From Nitrospira sp. (lineage in GTDB: Bacteria; Nitrospirota; Nitrospiria; Nitrospirales; Nitrospiraceae), in contig JALHPO010000005.1 of NCBI GenBank assembly GCA_022842445.1, positions 124,001 through 188,000 on the forward strand: a stretch of DNA of 64,000 nt, given 5' to 3'. Below are positions 29,594 to 39,321 of this stretch, one piece after another (within the stretch, counting starts at the first letter, position 1; the number at the start of each line of letters is the position of its first letter). Position numbers and translations under genes: made by a program. The notes below the pieces were generated by a model. That model worked only from the letters and a program-made list of their open reading frames with translations, had not been told where the DNA came from and did no database searches.

Positions 29594-29938
29594 CTATGCG
29601 GCGTCTTGCGAGCCCGCCAGCGCATCCTGCTCATTGTCATACACAGGGATGAGCTTCGAGATATTGGCAAGTACTAAGATTTCCCGCACGTAACTTTGCG
29701 GTTCCGCGATGCTCACCGTGCCCTGGCTCGCTTTGAAGTCTTGCGAAGCGAGCGCCAGCAAGCCCAGCCCGGAACTATCCAAAAACCGCACGCCGCCCAT
29801 ATGAAGAATCAGATGCCGACAGCCTTTCTGCCACACGGCTTCGACCGCCGTCTTGAACTGCTCTCGATTGGAATAGGTCAGATCCCCTGCCAGCTCCAGG
29901 ATCATCCCGTTCGGAACCGGACGTTCGGTGATTTCCAT
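29594..29938 (-). CDS. STAS-domain anti-sigma-factor antagonist
   Basis: This 114-aa protein is the RsbV/SpoIIAA type. The STAS fold is seen in MILELAGDLTYSNREQF and the phosphorylatable serine lies in FLDSSGLGLLAL (Ser55 or Ser56). Phosphorylation by the RsbW-type kinase would release it and dephosphorylation by the RsbU-type enzyme would reset it. I take the ATG at 29938, where the STAS domain begins; the in-frame sequence before it includes a broken HTH gene. It lies 196 bp upstream of the phosphatase gene. Confidence 0.92.
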   Translation of the reverse strand: MEITERPVPNGMILELAGDLTYSNREQFKTAVEAVWQKGCRHLILHMGGVRFLDSSGLGLLALASQDFKASQGTVSIAEPQSYVREILVLANISKLIPVYDNEQDALAGSQDAA

Positions 29939-29991
29939 CAGAGTCTCCTTTCCTGATTGCCTATAGCCTCTCGTAACAAAATACCTGGAAC

Positions 29992-30217
29992 TCAACCCGC
30001 CTTTTGCCGGGCATAAGGGGCGCTCATCAGAAACCGGATGTCCTCGCGCATAAACCGCCACGGCTTCCCGATTTCTGTCCGGAAAGCTGTCCCGCCCCGA
30101 CCAGCTTGAGATGATCGACTTGGGCATGCGCAGGAAATGCGCGACCTCCGCGATCATGAGAATTTCCGAATCGGCGTCGCGTTCGTGGCCGACGGTCCGG
30201 TCGATTGTCACCACCAT
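29992..30217 (-). pseudogene. Excisionase-type HTH gene with two frameshifts
   Basis: Reading the minus strand from ATG 30217 gives EILMIAEVAHFLRMPKS, a MerR/excisionase-type helix-turn-helix start. The family continuation then appears in the next frame as KLVGAGQLSGQK, and in the third frame as KPWRFMREDIRFLMSAPYARQKAG followed by a stop at 29992. Each shift needs a single missing base: one near TCTCAAG (family form TCTAC-AAG) and one in AAATC. It lies between the STAS gene and a receiver. It could be a true pseudogene or an assembly error. The product would have bound DNA. Confidence 0.75.
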
Positions 30218-30240
30218 TTACAGAGAATCATGAAAATACC

Positions 30241-30642
30241 TCATGAGGCGTCCTTCGTTGCCAGGCCCCGGGACTGAGTCAACGCCTCCTCCACCGCCCG
30301 AACCAGCGTTTGCTGGGTTACCGGTTTGTGAAGAAAGGCGACCGCCCCCGCAGCGAAAGCCTTGGCTTGCGCTACCTTCGGCTCCTCCGCGCTGACGATC
30401 ACCACGGGAATGGAGGCGAGTGTCGAGGTGCCTTTCAGTCGTGCGAGCACCAGAAAGCCGCTGCTTCCCGGAAGCCCCAGGTCCAGGAGAATCACATCCG
30501 GCTTTGCCTGGTGAGCCATCATAATCGTCTCGAGAGCATCGGCCGCATACACCGTCTCATAGCCGTGAGCCTTGAGCCGCAGACTCAACAACAGTCGCGT
30601 ATCCGCGCTGTCATCGGCAATGAGTATCGTCTCGTGTGCCAT
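30241..30642 (-). CDS. Single-domain response regulator
   Basis: This 133-aa receiver has acidic residues in IADDSADTRL, phospho-acceptor D54 in ILLDLGLPGSSGF, and a switch lysine in FLHKPVTQQ. There is no output domain. It closely resembles the N-terminal half of the truncated receiver encoded just upstream at 30706-30945, with shared words SADTRLLLS, AADALxxI and ILLDLGLPG, so they are tandem copies. It overlaps no neighbour and probably relays phosphate from the hybrid kinase encoded upstream. Confidence 0.9.
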   Translation of the reverse strand: MAHETILIADDSADTRLLLSLRLKAHGYETVYAADALETIMMAHQAKPDVILLDLGLPGSSGFLVLARLKGTSTLASIPVVIVSAEEPKVAQAKAFAAGAVAFLHKPVTQQTLVRAVEEALTQSRGLATKDAS

Positions 30643-30705
30643 TAAATAGATACCTTCCCTGGATCAGCAGTGAGGCCAGCCTCATCCCGCCGTGTCTTGC
30701 AAAAC

Positions 30706-30945
30706 CTAAACTCCTGCGAGCTGTCCGTGTGAGGACATCGCAGGCGCCGTCCGGTCAATACCGATGCCGCCCGGCAAGCCCAAATCAAGAATAATGGCAT
30801 CGGGTTGGGCCTGCCGCGCGGCGGTGATCGCCTGCAGCGCATCGGCTGCGAAGACGGTGTCATACCCGTGTTTTTTCAACCGCGCACTCACGAGGAGACG
30901 CGTATCAGCATGGTCGTCAATGATGAGAATCTTTTTCTTTGCCAT
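30706..30945 (-). CDS. Truncated receiver-domain paralogue (79 aa)
   Basis: The frame begins normally (KKILIIDDHADTRLLVSARL) and is close to the downstream receiver up to AIILDLGLPGG. It then leaves the family with IGIDRTAPAMSSHGQLAGV and stops, lacking the alpha3-alpha5 half, the conserved Thr/Ser and the switch lysine. It keeps the phospho-acceptor Asp. AGGAGGC lies before the ATG at 30945. It starts 17 bp after the hybrid kinase stop. It is probably a remnant of a tandem duplication, though a short decoy receiver is conceivable. Confidence 0.7.
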   Translation of the reverse strand: MAKKKILIIDDHADTRLLVSARLKKHGYDTVFAADALQAITAARQAQPDAIILDLGLPGGIGIDRTAPAMSSHGQLAGV

Positions 30946-30962
30946 GGAACAGCCTCCTTGTT

Positions 30963-33900
30963 CTATGCGGCATCCGATTGGGGCGGCGCTGCCGCCCGTT
31001 CTCGCTCCCGCGCCAGAGCCTGCCACACGAGCTGAAACTCTGCTTCAAGGGCGTCCAGCCGCTCACGCACTGTCGTCAGGTCCTTGGCGCGCCCTAGCGT
31101 TTGCAGCTCGCCGCAGAGTTGCTGCATCCGATTGGCGCCGAGGTTGCCGCTGGCGCCCTTCAACGTATGGGCCGCCTCGGCAAGCGCAGCCGCGTTCGCC
31201 TGGCTGAGCGCAGTCTGCATCGCCGCCAATCGTTGCGGAGTTTCGTCCAGAAAATGCCCGATGAGCGTGACGAGCAATTCGCCGGTTTCATCAAGCTGCC
31301 GCAAGTCGGCAAGTACCGCCGGATCGACGATCGCGCTCCCATTGTCACTCGCCTCAGAGTGCGCCGTGGTTCGTTCCTCGGGAAGACCGGCGCCATCCGG
31401 CCGCCACCGCGCGAGAACCGCGGCCAGATCTTTGCGCCGCACCGGTTTCGCCACATAGTCGTCCATGCCTGCCTCCAGACAGCGTTCACGATCGCCGACC
31501 AGCGCATTCGCCGTCATAGCAATGATGGGCAAGCGGGACGGACGAATCGCGGAGGGCTGAGAGCCGGGACCCGGCCCCAAGTCCTCAGTCCGCAGCCCTG
31601 CCTTGGCTTCCCACTCCCGTATCGCACGCGTCGCGGCATAGCCGTCCATCTCCGGCATCTGGCAATCCATAAAGACCAGCCCATAGGGAATGTGGGCGAT
31701 TGCTTCCACCGCTTCCCGGCCGTTGGCTACAATATCCACGCGGTACCCTTCGCGCTCCAACAGCTTGGCGGCTACTTTCTGATTCACGATGTTGTCCTCC
31801 ACCACCAACACCCGGCCCCGGCTTCGAGCTTGTGCCTCGGAGATCGTATGGCGGGTAATCAACGGAGCGGTGCCGGAAACGGTCAACCCTGCGGATGTCC
31901 ACAGATTGCCCAGCACCAGACTCAGACAGTCGTAGAACTGCGCCTGCCGCACCGGTTTGGGCAAATAGGCGTCGAACCCGGCGGCCCGGGCCATCCGGGC
32001 ATCACCCCGCTGGGCCAGGGACGTCAGCAGAACGAGCTTGACCGACCCAATCACCGGATCGGCCTTGATCCGGCGCGCGAGAGTCCATCCATCCATCCCG
32101 GGCAACCGCGCGTCGAGAATCGCGAGGGCAAACGGCGTTCCCGACTCTGCCGCCGTCCGCAGTTGTGTGAGCGCCTGGATGCCGTCTGCCGCTATGTCTG
32201 GCACCATTCCCTGCGCCAGCATTTGCTGCTCCAGACTGGCCCGGCTCGTGGCATGGTCGTCCACAATCAGTATCCGGCGCTGTTGTAACACCGCCCAAGA
32301 AATCGGAGGGGGCGCGGGAGCCTCCAACTGGCGAGCCATGAGAGCGGTGAACCAGAAGCAACTGCCCTGTCCAGGCGTACTCTCGACATCAATGGTGCCC
32401 TGCATCAGTTCCACAAGCTGTTTACAAATTACCAGCCCCAAACCGGTCCCGCCGTACTTCCTCGTGGTGGAACTATCTCCCTGGCAAAAGGGCTGAAACA
32501 ATTTGGCGCATTGCGCGGGTGTCATGCCGATGCCCGTGTCACTGACCTCGAACCGCAGCGATACCAGGTCCGCCCTCTCCTCGTCTGCCGCTCCGTTCAA
32601 ACCGACCCGTACCACAACCTCGCCGTGCTCGGTGAACTTCACGGCATTGCCGACCAGATTGGTGAGGATCTGTCGCAACCGGCCCGGGTCACCTCGGAGG
32701 GAGACGGGGACATCCGCTTCCACAAGCAGGCCCACTTCTACCCCTTTGGCTTGGGCTCGTTCGGCCAGCAGCATCCACATGTCTTCCATCAGGATCCGGA
32801 GATCGAAATCGATGATCTCCAGATCCATTTTGCCCGCTTCGAGCTTCGAAAAATCGAGAATGTCGTTGAGAATTTCCAATAGATACTCGCCGGAACGACG
32901 GATCGTCTCCGCGTACTCCCGCTGTTCCTGCGTCAGCTCCATATCCAGCAACAGTCCCGTTATGCCAATCACGCCGTTCATCGGTGTCCGGATTTCATGA
33001 CTCATCGTCGCCAAGAAGGCTGCCTTTGCCTGCGTCGCGGCTTCTACCTGAGCCATCGCCTGACGCAAAATATCCTCTGTCTCTTTGCGCAAGGTCAGGT
33101 CCAGCATCGAGCCGACCATCCGTACGGCCTGGCCCGCTGCGGTCCGAACCACATAGGCGCGGTCGAGCACGTATCGATAGGAGCCGTCGGCATGTCGAAA
33201 GCGGTACTCACCCGACCAGGCTTCCCCGTCGCCCTCGATCAGTCGTTGTACATCGACGTCCACACCCGGATAGTCGTCCGGATGTACGCGGCCTGTCCAG
33301 GACTCGATTCCCTGTTCGACGGACGAAGAATCGTAACCAAAGGTGCGCTGGAGACCGTCGCTCCACCAAATGCGGTTGGTCGTCAAATCCCAATCCCACA
33401 GCACGTCGTTGGCGGCACGGGCAATCAAGCGGAATCGTTCTTCGTTGAGGCGGAGCGCATCCTCCGCCATCTTGCGGGCCGTGATGTCACGGAGCGCAGC
33501 GATTTCGCATGCTCCCTCTGTGGTGTTCAGCGGGCTCAGGCGCACTTCCACGCTGACTTTGCTCCCGTCTTTCCTCCGTGCGACCAGCTCACGCTCCACG
33601 CGTATCGGCGGAACCTGGCTCGGCGCGAAGGAACTCGTTGTATGCTGAGTCTGGGCCTGCCCTATATGCGCGGGTACCAGCATTGTGAACGGTTGCCCCA
33701 AAAACTCGTCGCGCTGATAGCCGAATAAGGTTTCCGCCTGGCGGTTGACGCGTACGATTCGATCGTCTCCGTCCACCACGACAAGCGCGTCCGGCGTCGC
33801 ATCGATCAGGTCGCACAGAGTAGACTCCCTCTCCCTGGTCTGCCGCTCGGCACGCTCGACGGCCTGCCAGTAAAAAAGCACCGCCGCGCTCTCCGCGAAA

Positions 33901-34403
33901 ATGGGGGCTCCGTGCAGAAGTGCCCATATCCAGGGATGATGCTGTGCCGACGGATGGTTGTACGTCAGGGTCGGCGCAAGTGTGCCGACCACACCGTGGT
34001 CGATCACGATGAACAGCAAGGCCATCGCAAAAGGAACCCAGTCTCGATAGGGAGCCACGACCGCCAACATCACGAAAAAATGAAAATGCGCCTCGACATA
34101 CCCGCCGGACAGATGAACGAGCAGTGCAGAGGCCATCATCAGGCCCAATGTGGCAAAGACCGAGCGAATGCGCCGAGACCAGAAGGTTGCGAGGGCCCCT
34201 CCACAGAAAGCAAACAGCACCAGGCCCGCCGCCGCGCTATGCAATAACGAATGGCCCATCCAGAGCCCGAACCACGGCATGCCTAGGGCATGGACTCCCA
34301 ATAGCAACAGCACTCCTCGATGCAACCGGCCCCAGCCGACGGCATCAAGCGATCCGCCGTGGGGCAGTAACGCGAGGAAACGATTGGTCCACGGCAGCGC
34401 CAT
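30963..34403 (-). CDS. Hybrid histidine kinase with two receivers and Hpt
   Basis: This 1146-aa kinase starts with about five membrane helices, with the conserved-looking [19 protein letters not shown] and IDHGVVG, a module seen in other sensor proteins. Two PAS domains follow (about 195-320 and 330-450), then the H-box [15 protein letters not shown] and an ATPase with [11 protein letters not shown]. Two receivers ([12 protein letters not shown] and [13 protein letters not shown]) precede a C-terminal Hpt domain with [13 protein letters not shown]. The full His-Asp-His-Asp set makes it a BarA-style phosphorelay. Its ATG overlaps the stop of the PilZ gene (ATGA). Confidence 0.93.
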   Translation of the reverse strand: MALPWTNRFLALLPHGGSLDAVGWGRLHRGVLLLLGVHALGMPWFGLWMGHSLLHSAAAGLVLFAFCGGALATFWSRRIRSVFATLGLMMASALLVHLSGGYVEAHFHFFVMLAVVAPYRDWVPFAMALLFIVIDHGVVGTLAPTLTYNHPSAQHHPWIWALLHGAPIFAESAAVLFYWQAVERAERQTRERESTLCDLIDATPDALVVVDGDDRIVRVNRQAETLFGYQRDEFLGQPFTMLVPAHIGQAQTQHTTSSFAPSQVPPIRVERELVARRKDGSKVSVEVRLSPLNTTEGACEIAALRDITARKMAEDALRLNEERFRLIARAANDVLWDWDLTTNRIWWSDGLQRTFGYDSSSVEQGIESWTGRVHPDDYPGVDVDVQRLIEGDGEAWSGEYRFRHADGSYRYVLDRAYVVRTAAGQAVRMVGSMLDLTLRKETEDILRQAMAQVEAATQAKAAFLATMSHEIRTPMNGVIGITGLLLDMELTQEQREYAETIRRSGEYLLEILNDILDFSKLEAGKMDLEIIDFDLRILMEDMWMLLAERAQAKGVEVGLLVEADVPVSLRGDPGRLRQILTNLVGNAVKFTEHGEVVVRVGLNGAADEERADLVSLRFEVSDTGIGMTPAQCAKLFQPFCQGDSSTTRKYGGTGLGLVICKQLVELMQGTIDVESTPGQGSCFWFTALMARQLEAPAPPPISWAVLQQRRILIVDDHATSRASLEQQMLAQGMVPDIAADGIQALTQLRTAAESGTPFALAILDARLPGMDGWTLARRIKADPVIGSVKLVLLTSLAQRGDARMARAAGFDAYLPKPVRQAQFYDCLSLVLGNLWTSAGLTVSGTAPLITRHTISEAQARSRGRVLVVEDNIVNQKVAAKLLEREGYRVDIVANGREAVEAIAHIPYGLVFMDCQMPEMDGYAATRAIREWEAKAGLRTEDLGPGPGSQPSAIRPSRLPIIAMTANALVGDRERCLEAGMDDYVAKPVRRKDLAAVLARWRPDGAGLPEERTTAHSEASDNGSAIVDPAVLADLRQLDETGELLVTLIGHFLDETPQRLAAMQTALSQANAAALAEAAHTLKGASGNLGANRMQQLCGELQTLGRAKDLTTVRERLDALEAEFQLVWQALARERERAAAPPQSDAA

Positions 34404-34903
34404 CAGCCTGCTCCTATCCGTCTCATGACTGAGTCCTGCTCCATCAGACTTCCGGCGTCGCTTTGTCGCTTCGGCAATAGGTCGGCGTCGGTTCCGGCCG
34501 GGCCCCGCCCCTGCTTCGCTGCCGGCGGCACATTAGGACAGCGGCAGTGCCAGGGCAGCAACGGCGTGCAGACGCAGCCGCGCTCCCGGAGAATGGCGGC
34601 CATGAGGCTGGCCAGGCGCATGTACGCCACAGAGGTCATCGCCACGATCTCCACGCCCAGTTGCGAGTTTCCCACCCACCTCACGACCGCCCGTTCGACG
34701 AACAACTTGCCCTGTCCGTCCGGCGGCACCATCCGCAAACTGACCCTCGTGCCGACGATCGGCAGGTAGTCGCCGCGGATCAGCACGCCGTTCGGCGAGA
34801 GGTTGAGCACCGTACCGCGGCCGAGAAATTGGTTTCCCAAGTATTCGACGGAAAATTCCGAGGGAAACCGGGTCGCGTTGCGTCGGTTGTGCGGATCGTT
34901 CAT
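34403..34903 (-). CDS. PilZ-domain protein
   Basis: This 166-aa protein has an N-terminal PilZ domain, the c-di-GMP receptor fold. [11 protein letters not shown] supplies an RxxxR-type motif and [12 protein letters not shown] supplies the D/NxSxxG-type motif, in which N replaces the usual D. About 60 C-terminal residues are Cys- and Pro-rich ([16 protein letters not shown]) and of unknown role. GAGGAGG precedes the ATG. Its start codon overlaps the end of a PilZ fragment, and its stop overlaps the hybrid kinase start, so the three are coupled. Confidence 0.88.
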   Translation of the reverse strand: MNDPHNRRNATRFPSEFSVEYLGNQFLGRGTVLNLSPNGVLIRGDYLPIVGTRVSLRMVPPDGQGKLFVERAVVRWVGNSQLGVEIVAMTSVAYMRLASLMAAILRERGCVCTPLLPWHCRCPNVPPAAKQGRGPAGTDADLLPKRQSDAGSLMEQDSVMRRIGAG

Positions 34904-35070
34904 TGAGGCCTCCTCATTCCTTGCTCAACGTGCCGGAGTACGCGCGCCGACGCGTCTCCCCGCAGATCCAGAAATTCCACGCCGATCTGCCGGCCACGAA
35001 CCCACCGGACCACCCCACGATCGACGGTGATGTTCGTGGAGCCATGGCGCAGCCTCCTCTTGAGCCACAA
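34900..35070 (-). pseudogene. C-terminal PilZ fragment
   Basis: In the frame ending at 34900 the minus strand reads ITVDRGVVRWVRGRQIGVEFLDL, then RGDASARVLRHVEQG, the C-terminal half of a PilZ protein. A TAG lies a few codons upstream, and only a TTG at 35070 could start it. The N-terminal RxxxR and DxSxxG half is missing, and the next gene (35093) begins where it would lie. Its stop overlaps the next PilZ ATG as ATGA, so ribosomes could still reinitiate. Confidence 0.7.
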
Positions 35071-35092
35071 TCCTGTCGCGCGGCCCTACGGC

Positions 35093-36985
35093 TTACGCCG
35101 CTTTCCCCTGCGGCAACGAGTCCTGGTGCATGAGCGGCCAGGTGGCGAGCCATTCGGTAATGTCCTCGGCAGGCAGGGGCTTACAGAAGGCGAACCCCTG
35201 GGCGAGGTAGCATTTTTGTTGCACGAGCATCCGCATCTGCGCCTCCGTCTCCACTCCTTCCGCAATGACCTTCAGCTTCAACGCGGCCGACATGGCGATG
35301 ATCGCGTCAATGATGGCTTCGGCGTCGGAACTATTCGTCATGTCCTGGGTGAATGCGCGGTCGATTTTCAACGTATCGAGAGGAAACCGCCGCAGATACA
35401 TGAGCGAGGAATACCCGGTGCCGAAGTCGTCGATCGACAAGTGGATGCCCATCGCTTTCAATTTACCCAAGGTCAACAGCGCGGTCTCCGCATCCTGCAT
35501 GATGCAGGATTCCGTCAACTCGAGCTCCAGCAGGTCCGACGGGATGCCCGTCTCGGCCAGGACAGCGGCCACCCGCTCCGCCAGATCAACCTGCCGAAAC
35601 TGGCGGGCGGACACATTGACCGACAACTGCAGATCCTGATAGCCCGCTTCGCGCCAGCATTGCAGTTGCCGACAGGCTTGACGGAGAACGGCCTCGCCGA
35701 TCGGGATGATCAGGCCCGTTTCTTCCGCCAGCGGGATGAACGTGGCCGGCGACACCAGCCCGGCCTCCGGATCTTTCCACCGGGCCAGCGCTTCGAAGCC
35801 CACGACAGCACGGGAGACGAGATGTATCTGCGGTTGGTAGTAGACAATGATCTCTTGGCGCTCGATCGCGCGATGCAAGCGGCTTTCTAAAACCAGCCCT
35901 TCGTACGCGCGCGCGTTCATATCAGGGGAGTAGAATTCGTAGCTGTTCTTCCCTTGTTCTTTCGCGCGGGCGACGGCGGCGTCGGCATTGACAATGAGTT
36001 GGTCCGCGCTGCCCTGTTCGGCGCTGAGCGCAATTCCGATATTCGCGGCGATGAAAATTTCGTGCTTATCCGACGTCAGCGGCGCCTTCAGCGCCTGCAG
36101 AATTCGCTGCGCGAGGCGCCCGGCGAGCTCATGCGTCCCGACGTTATGAAGCAGCACCGACAACTCATCCGGCCCCACGCGGGCAATGAGATCGGTCGTC
36201 CGCAGACACTGCTTGATGCGGCCGACGACGCCCGTGAGCAATTGATCGCCGACCACCTGGCCCAAGGTGCCGTTAACCCGTTTGAACCCATCGAGATAGA
36301 CGTAGAGCAGCGCATGCCGGACTTTGCCCGCCGGACTGCCGTCCGACAGCAGACGGAGGAGCTGCCGGCGGTTCGGCAACCCCGTGACCGAATCGTAATT
36401 GGCCACGAGGCGGACCGTTTCGGCCGTGCTCCGGTAGAAAATCGCCATGATCAGCAGGAGGGGGATTCGAATCAGATGCCGCACGAGGACGGCGCCGGTC
36501 TCCTCGATTTCCTGGTACAACACCCACCCGTAAATCACGCTTACCAGCGCCATGAACAGAGTCAGTTGCAGCGTCGTCCGCGAGGTCGTGACGATCAGGA
36601 TGATGACGAAGTAGGCCAGATACAGATCGGAGCTGGCGTTGCCGGACGTGTAAATGAGAAACGAGGTGATGACGACATCCGCGCCCCCCAAGGCGACCGG
36701 AAACCAGTCCGCGCCGATCAAGCGGGCAGGAAGAACGATGAGAAGGCCGCACAACGCCAACATCCCAACGACAGCGGTCAGTATCCCCTGTTGTGACCAG
36801 CCGGTGTCGTCCACGAACAACAGCTGATAACTCAACACCACCGTGACCAGGGCCTGGAGCTGGAGAAAGTTTGCCCGCCGCTGCCGGATCGACGATGCCG
36901 CGCCGACGCTTTCGACAAGGGCCGGCAGCGAGGAAGACTCATGGTCAGACCGTCGCAGTACCGATGCGTGCGCGTTCATGCTCAT
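35093..36985 (-). CDS. GGDEF-EAL protein, degenerate GGDEF, intact EAL
   Basis: This 630-aa membrane protein has about five N-terminal helices (about 42-200), then GGDEF (about 215-370) and EAL (about 380-620) domains. The GGDEF active motif reads RVGPDELSV instead of GGDEF, so cyclase activity is doubtful. The EAL domain keeps EALARW, SVNVSARQF, ELTESCIM, DDFGTGYSS, LKIDR and GVET, the phosphodiesterase set. It should degrade c-di-GMP, with the GGDEF part perhaps binding GTP as a sensor. PilZ genes lie downstream, which fits a c-di-GMP circuit. Confidence 0.92.
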   Translation of the reverse strand: MSMNAHASVLRRSDHESSSLPALVESVGAASSIRQRRANFLQLQALVTVVLSYQLLFVDDTGWSQQGILTAVVGMLALCGLLIVLPARLIGADWFPVALGGADVVITSFLIYTSGNASSDLYLAYFVIILIVTTSRTTLQLTLFMALVSVIYGWVLYQEIEETGAVLVRHLIRIPLLLIMAIFYRSTAETVRLVANYDSVTGLPNRRQLLRLLSDGSPAGKVRHALLYVYLDGFKRVNGTLGQVVGDQLLTGVVGRIKQCLRTTDLIARVGPDELSVLLHNVGTHELAGRLAQRILQALKAPLTSDKHEIFIAANIGIALSAEQGSADQLIVNADAAVARAKEQGKNSYEFYSPDMNARAYEGLVLESRLHRAIERQEIIVYYQPQIHLVSRAVVGFEALARWKDPEAGLVSPATFIPLAEETGLIIPIGEAVLRQACRQLQCWREAGYQDLQLSVNVSARQFRQVDLAERVAAVLAETGIPSDLLELELTESCIMQDAETALLTLGKLKAMGIHLSIDDFGTGYSSLMYLRRFPLDTLKIDRAFTQDMTNSSDAEAIIDAIIAMSAALKLKVIAEGVETEAQMRMLVQQKCYLAQGFAFCKPLPAEDITEWLATWPLMHQDSLPQGKAA

Positions 36986-37073
36986 GCTCCTCTCCCAGGC
37001 TGGTCTCGCTCACCCCCGCGCGGCCGTTGACAGCACCACCTGGACCCGCCTGCCTTGGAGTGAGCGCGGATGG

Positions 37074-37865
37074 TCACGCTTCAGACGATGCGCCATGACG
37101 GCGATTACTAATCGGATCCGGCGCGCTCTCACAGCCGTGTAATGTTGCGCATGTCTCTTCGCAGCGCTGTACTATGCGCCGTAACCTCGCCTGGCTCTCG
37201 GGCGCCATGCGGATGAACTCAAGGCCGAATTCTCCCTGCCTCGACCACCGCATTACGGCCAGATCGACCGTCAGCCTCTCGGCCGGCCCCTCCAGTTGAA
37301 TCTCGACCTGGAAGTACTGCACACTTGGCACCTCATCAGACGAGCGAATCCGGCACCCTTCACGGGAAATATCCACGACTGTTCCGGCCTGCGCCCACAC
37401 GCCGTCGCCGAACAACGCGGGAAGCGCAACCGGGAAGCGTTGGTATTTGCGTTGCTCGTCCACACCGGCCTGGCTCAACGCTCCCGACGACCCCGGCACG
37501 GGCTTGAGGACCTCTTCCACCGCCAGCAGGAGCGTCCTCGAGTCAAACGGTTTCGTAAGCACTCGATCGGCTCCCAAGAGACTGGCAGACGATTTCACAC
37601 CAAGCAGATCTCTCGGATCGACACCGGTCATGACGATGACCTTTGATCTCCCTGAAGTCTTTTTTATGTCCATGAGAATCTCGATCCCGTCTTTCTCCGG
37701 CATAAAGATATCCGTCACCACTACATCGGAGCAGGCCTGTCGATACAGCGCCATCCCTTCACGGCCATTCGCAGCCTCCTGCACGACATGGCCCGCCCGC
37801 TCCAGAACATTCCGTATCACACCGCGAAGCAGCGGATCATCATCGATGACCAGTATGTGCGGCAT
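37074..37865 (-). CDS. Receiver-PilZ response regulator
   Basis: This 263-aa protein joins a receiver (ILVIDDDPLLRG, phospho-acceptor D52 in VVTDIFMPEKDG, switch lysine in VLTKPFDSRT) to a C-terminal PilZ domain starting near RKYQRFPVALPALFGD and containing VDISREGCRI. AAGGAGG precedes the ATG at 37865 by a normal distance, so I reject the longer upstream start. It links phosphorylation to c-di-GMP binding and may act on motility or attachment machinery, whose genes are not here. A small overlapping ORF begins upstream. Confidence 0.92.
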   Translation of the reverse strand: MPHILVIDDDPLLRGVIRNVLERAGHVVQEAANGREGMALYRQACSDVVVTDIFMPEKDGIEILMDIKKTSGRSKVIVMTGVDPRDLLGVKSSASLLGADRVLTKPFDSRTLLLAVEEVLKPVPGSSGALSQAGVDEQRKYQRFPVALPALFGDGVWAQAGTVVDISREGCRIRSSDEVPSVQYFQVEIQLEGPAERLTVDLAVMRWSRQGEFGLEFIRMAPESQARLRRIVQRCEETCATLHGCESAPDPISNRRHGASSEA

Positions 37866-38025
37866 GCGCTTGTCCTCCTTGTATCCCCACGCCTCGAATC
37901 GTAAACCGGGTCGGCTGTCCGCCTCGCCCTGGTTGTCGGACATTCCAACCATCGGCCACCACCAGCACGGACGGTGCTTGCGTCAAACGATCCGGTCGGG
38001 ACACATCCCTCACTGCTTCGCTCAT
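37840..38025 (-). CDS. Small ORF overlapping the receiver-PilZ start (61 aa)
   Basis: This ORF begins with an ATGA overlap with the upstream receiver stop (38022-38025) and ends 26 bases inside the receiver-PilZ gene. I do not recognise the product, which is polar, glycine-rich and has no motif. It could be a coupling peptide that carries ribosomes to the next gene, or chance. Confidence 0.25.
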   Translation of the reverse strand: MSEAVRDVSRPDRLTQAPSVLVVADGWNVRQPGRGGQPTRFTIRGVGIQGGQAHAAHTGHR

Positions 38026-38459
38026 GGCCTGTCCTCCTCGGGAGTATCAGATCTCCGCCTCCTGGCCAGATGGCTTAGGATGTCCGTCAAGAGGTCCATC
38101 CCGAATGATTTGTCGAGAAAAAATTCTGCGCCCGCCTCCAGGCAGGCAACTTGGTATTCTGGCAGGGTCAGATTCGTCAGCATAATGATGGTGGGTGGAT
38201 GGGGCGCGAGCTTGATCACCCGCAGCACATCAAAACCGCTCCCGCCCTCCAACTGGATATCGAGGATGACGACATCCGGACATGCAGCCTCAATCAGACG
38301 GATCGCGGCCTGCGCATCGTCCGTTTCCCCTATGACATCGGCCTGAGGAACATCGTTTCGCAGCAACGCTTTCAAGCGTTTCCGCACGAGTGGAGATCGG
38401 TCCACGACCACGACATTGATGACGGCACTCCTGATCCCGACTATAGTGCTTGGCTCCAT
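38022..38459 (-). CDS. Single-domain response regulator, atypical acidic pocket
   Basis: This 145-aa receiver has phospho-acceptor D67 in VVILDIQLEGGSGF and a lysine in FLDKSFGMDLL. The first acidic pocket reads VVVVDRSPLV, with one Asp where most receivers have two acidic residues, so metal binding may be weak. GGAGG lies before the ATG at 38459. It has no output domain. Its stop overlaps the small ORF as ATGA. Confidence 0.85.
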   Translation of the reverse strand: MEPSTIVGIRSAVINVVVVDRSPLVRKRLKALLRNDVPQADVIGETDDAQAAIRLIEAACPDVVILDIQLEGGSGFDVLRVIKLAPHPPTIIMLTNLTLPEYQVACLEAGAEFFLDKSFGMDLLTDILSHLARRRRSDTPEEDRP

Positions 38460-38661
38460 GACGTGCCTCCACAGGGAACCTAGCACCGCCGTTGGTCTTT
38501 CTGTATGCGGGTCGGTCTGGTTGTGGAGCAGGACAAAGGTGGAAAATGCTGTCCGAGCTGGTCCTACAGATAGAGATACCCATGAGGCGCCTGGTCAGGT
38601 GAAGCGCCGGAACGGATCTCTGGGAGGCGGGAATCCTGAATCGGAGGCTGCGAAATTCTCG

Positions 38662-39321
38662 TTATTCGACCAGACGCCGGTCGATGGCGTAGCGCATCAA
38701 TTCGGCGTTATTGGACAACTGAAGCTTTTCGAGGAGGCGGGCGCGGTAGGTGCTGATGGTCTTCACGCTCAGGGCCAGTTCATCGGCGATCTGCGAGACT
38801 GTCCTGCCGCTCGCGATTCGGCACAAGACCAGATGTTCACGGTCGGACAGGATTTCATGGGGTTCGGCACCGGCCTGCCCGCTCAAATGCCCGGCCAGCC
38901 GCTCGGCAAACGAGCGACTGACGTATCGTCCGCCGGATAGCACTTTGCGGATTGCGTCGACGAGTTCCTCCGCCGCACTGTCTTTGGTGAGATAGCCCGC
39001 TGCGCCGGCTTTATAGGCACGCGCCGCATATTGCTCTTCGCCATGTTGACTGAGGATGAGAACGAGAAGGGCGGGTCGCACAACCTTGATCTCTTTCAAC
39101 ACGTCCAGACCATTCTTGTCCGGCAGGTTGATGTCGAGCAGGACGGCATCCCACTCCTGCCGTCGTACGGCATCAATGGCACCTTGGCCGGTACCTACCC
39201 CTTCAACGAGCACATCGCAGTATTCATCCGCGATTACCTCCGTAAGTCCACGCCGGACAACGGCGTGATCGTCGGCCACGAGGATGCTACGCAGCCTCTC
39301 AGTGGAAAGCCCCGGCATCAT
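38662..39321 (-). CDS. NarL/LuxR-family response regulator
   Basis: This 219-aa DNA-binding regulator has a receiver with D63 in AVLLDINLPDKNG and a C-terminal LuxR-type helix-turn-helix (about 150-215), with LSDREHLVLCRIASGRTVSQIA and VKTISTYRARLLEKL. Its start overlaps the 3' end of the upstream kinase by 23 bases, which marks the two as a pair. That kinase has the HisKA_3 core expected for NarL-type partners. Its target promoters are unknown. Confidence 0.93.
   Translation of the reverse strand: MMPGLSTERLRSILVADDHAVVRRGLTEVIADEYCDVLVEGVGTGQGAIDAVRRQEWDAVLLDINLPDKNGLDVLKEIKVVRPALLVLILSQHGEEQYAARAYKAGAAGYLTKDSAAEELVDAIRKVLSGGRYVSRSFAERLAGHLSGQAGAEPHEILSDREHLVLCRIASGRTVSQIADELALSVKTISTYRARLLEKLQLSNNAELMRYAIDRRLVE

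Noticed and set aside
30642..30863. ORF overlapping the truncated receiver
   Set aside because: It does not contain the missing receiver half and has no motif.
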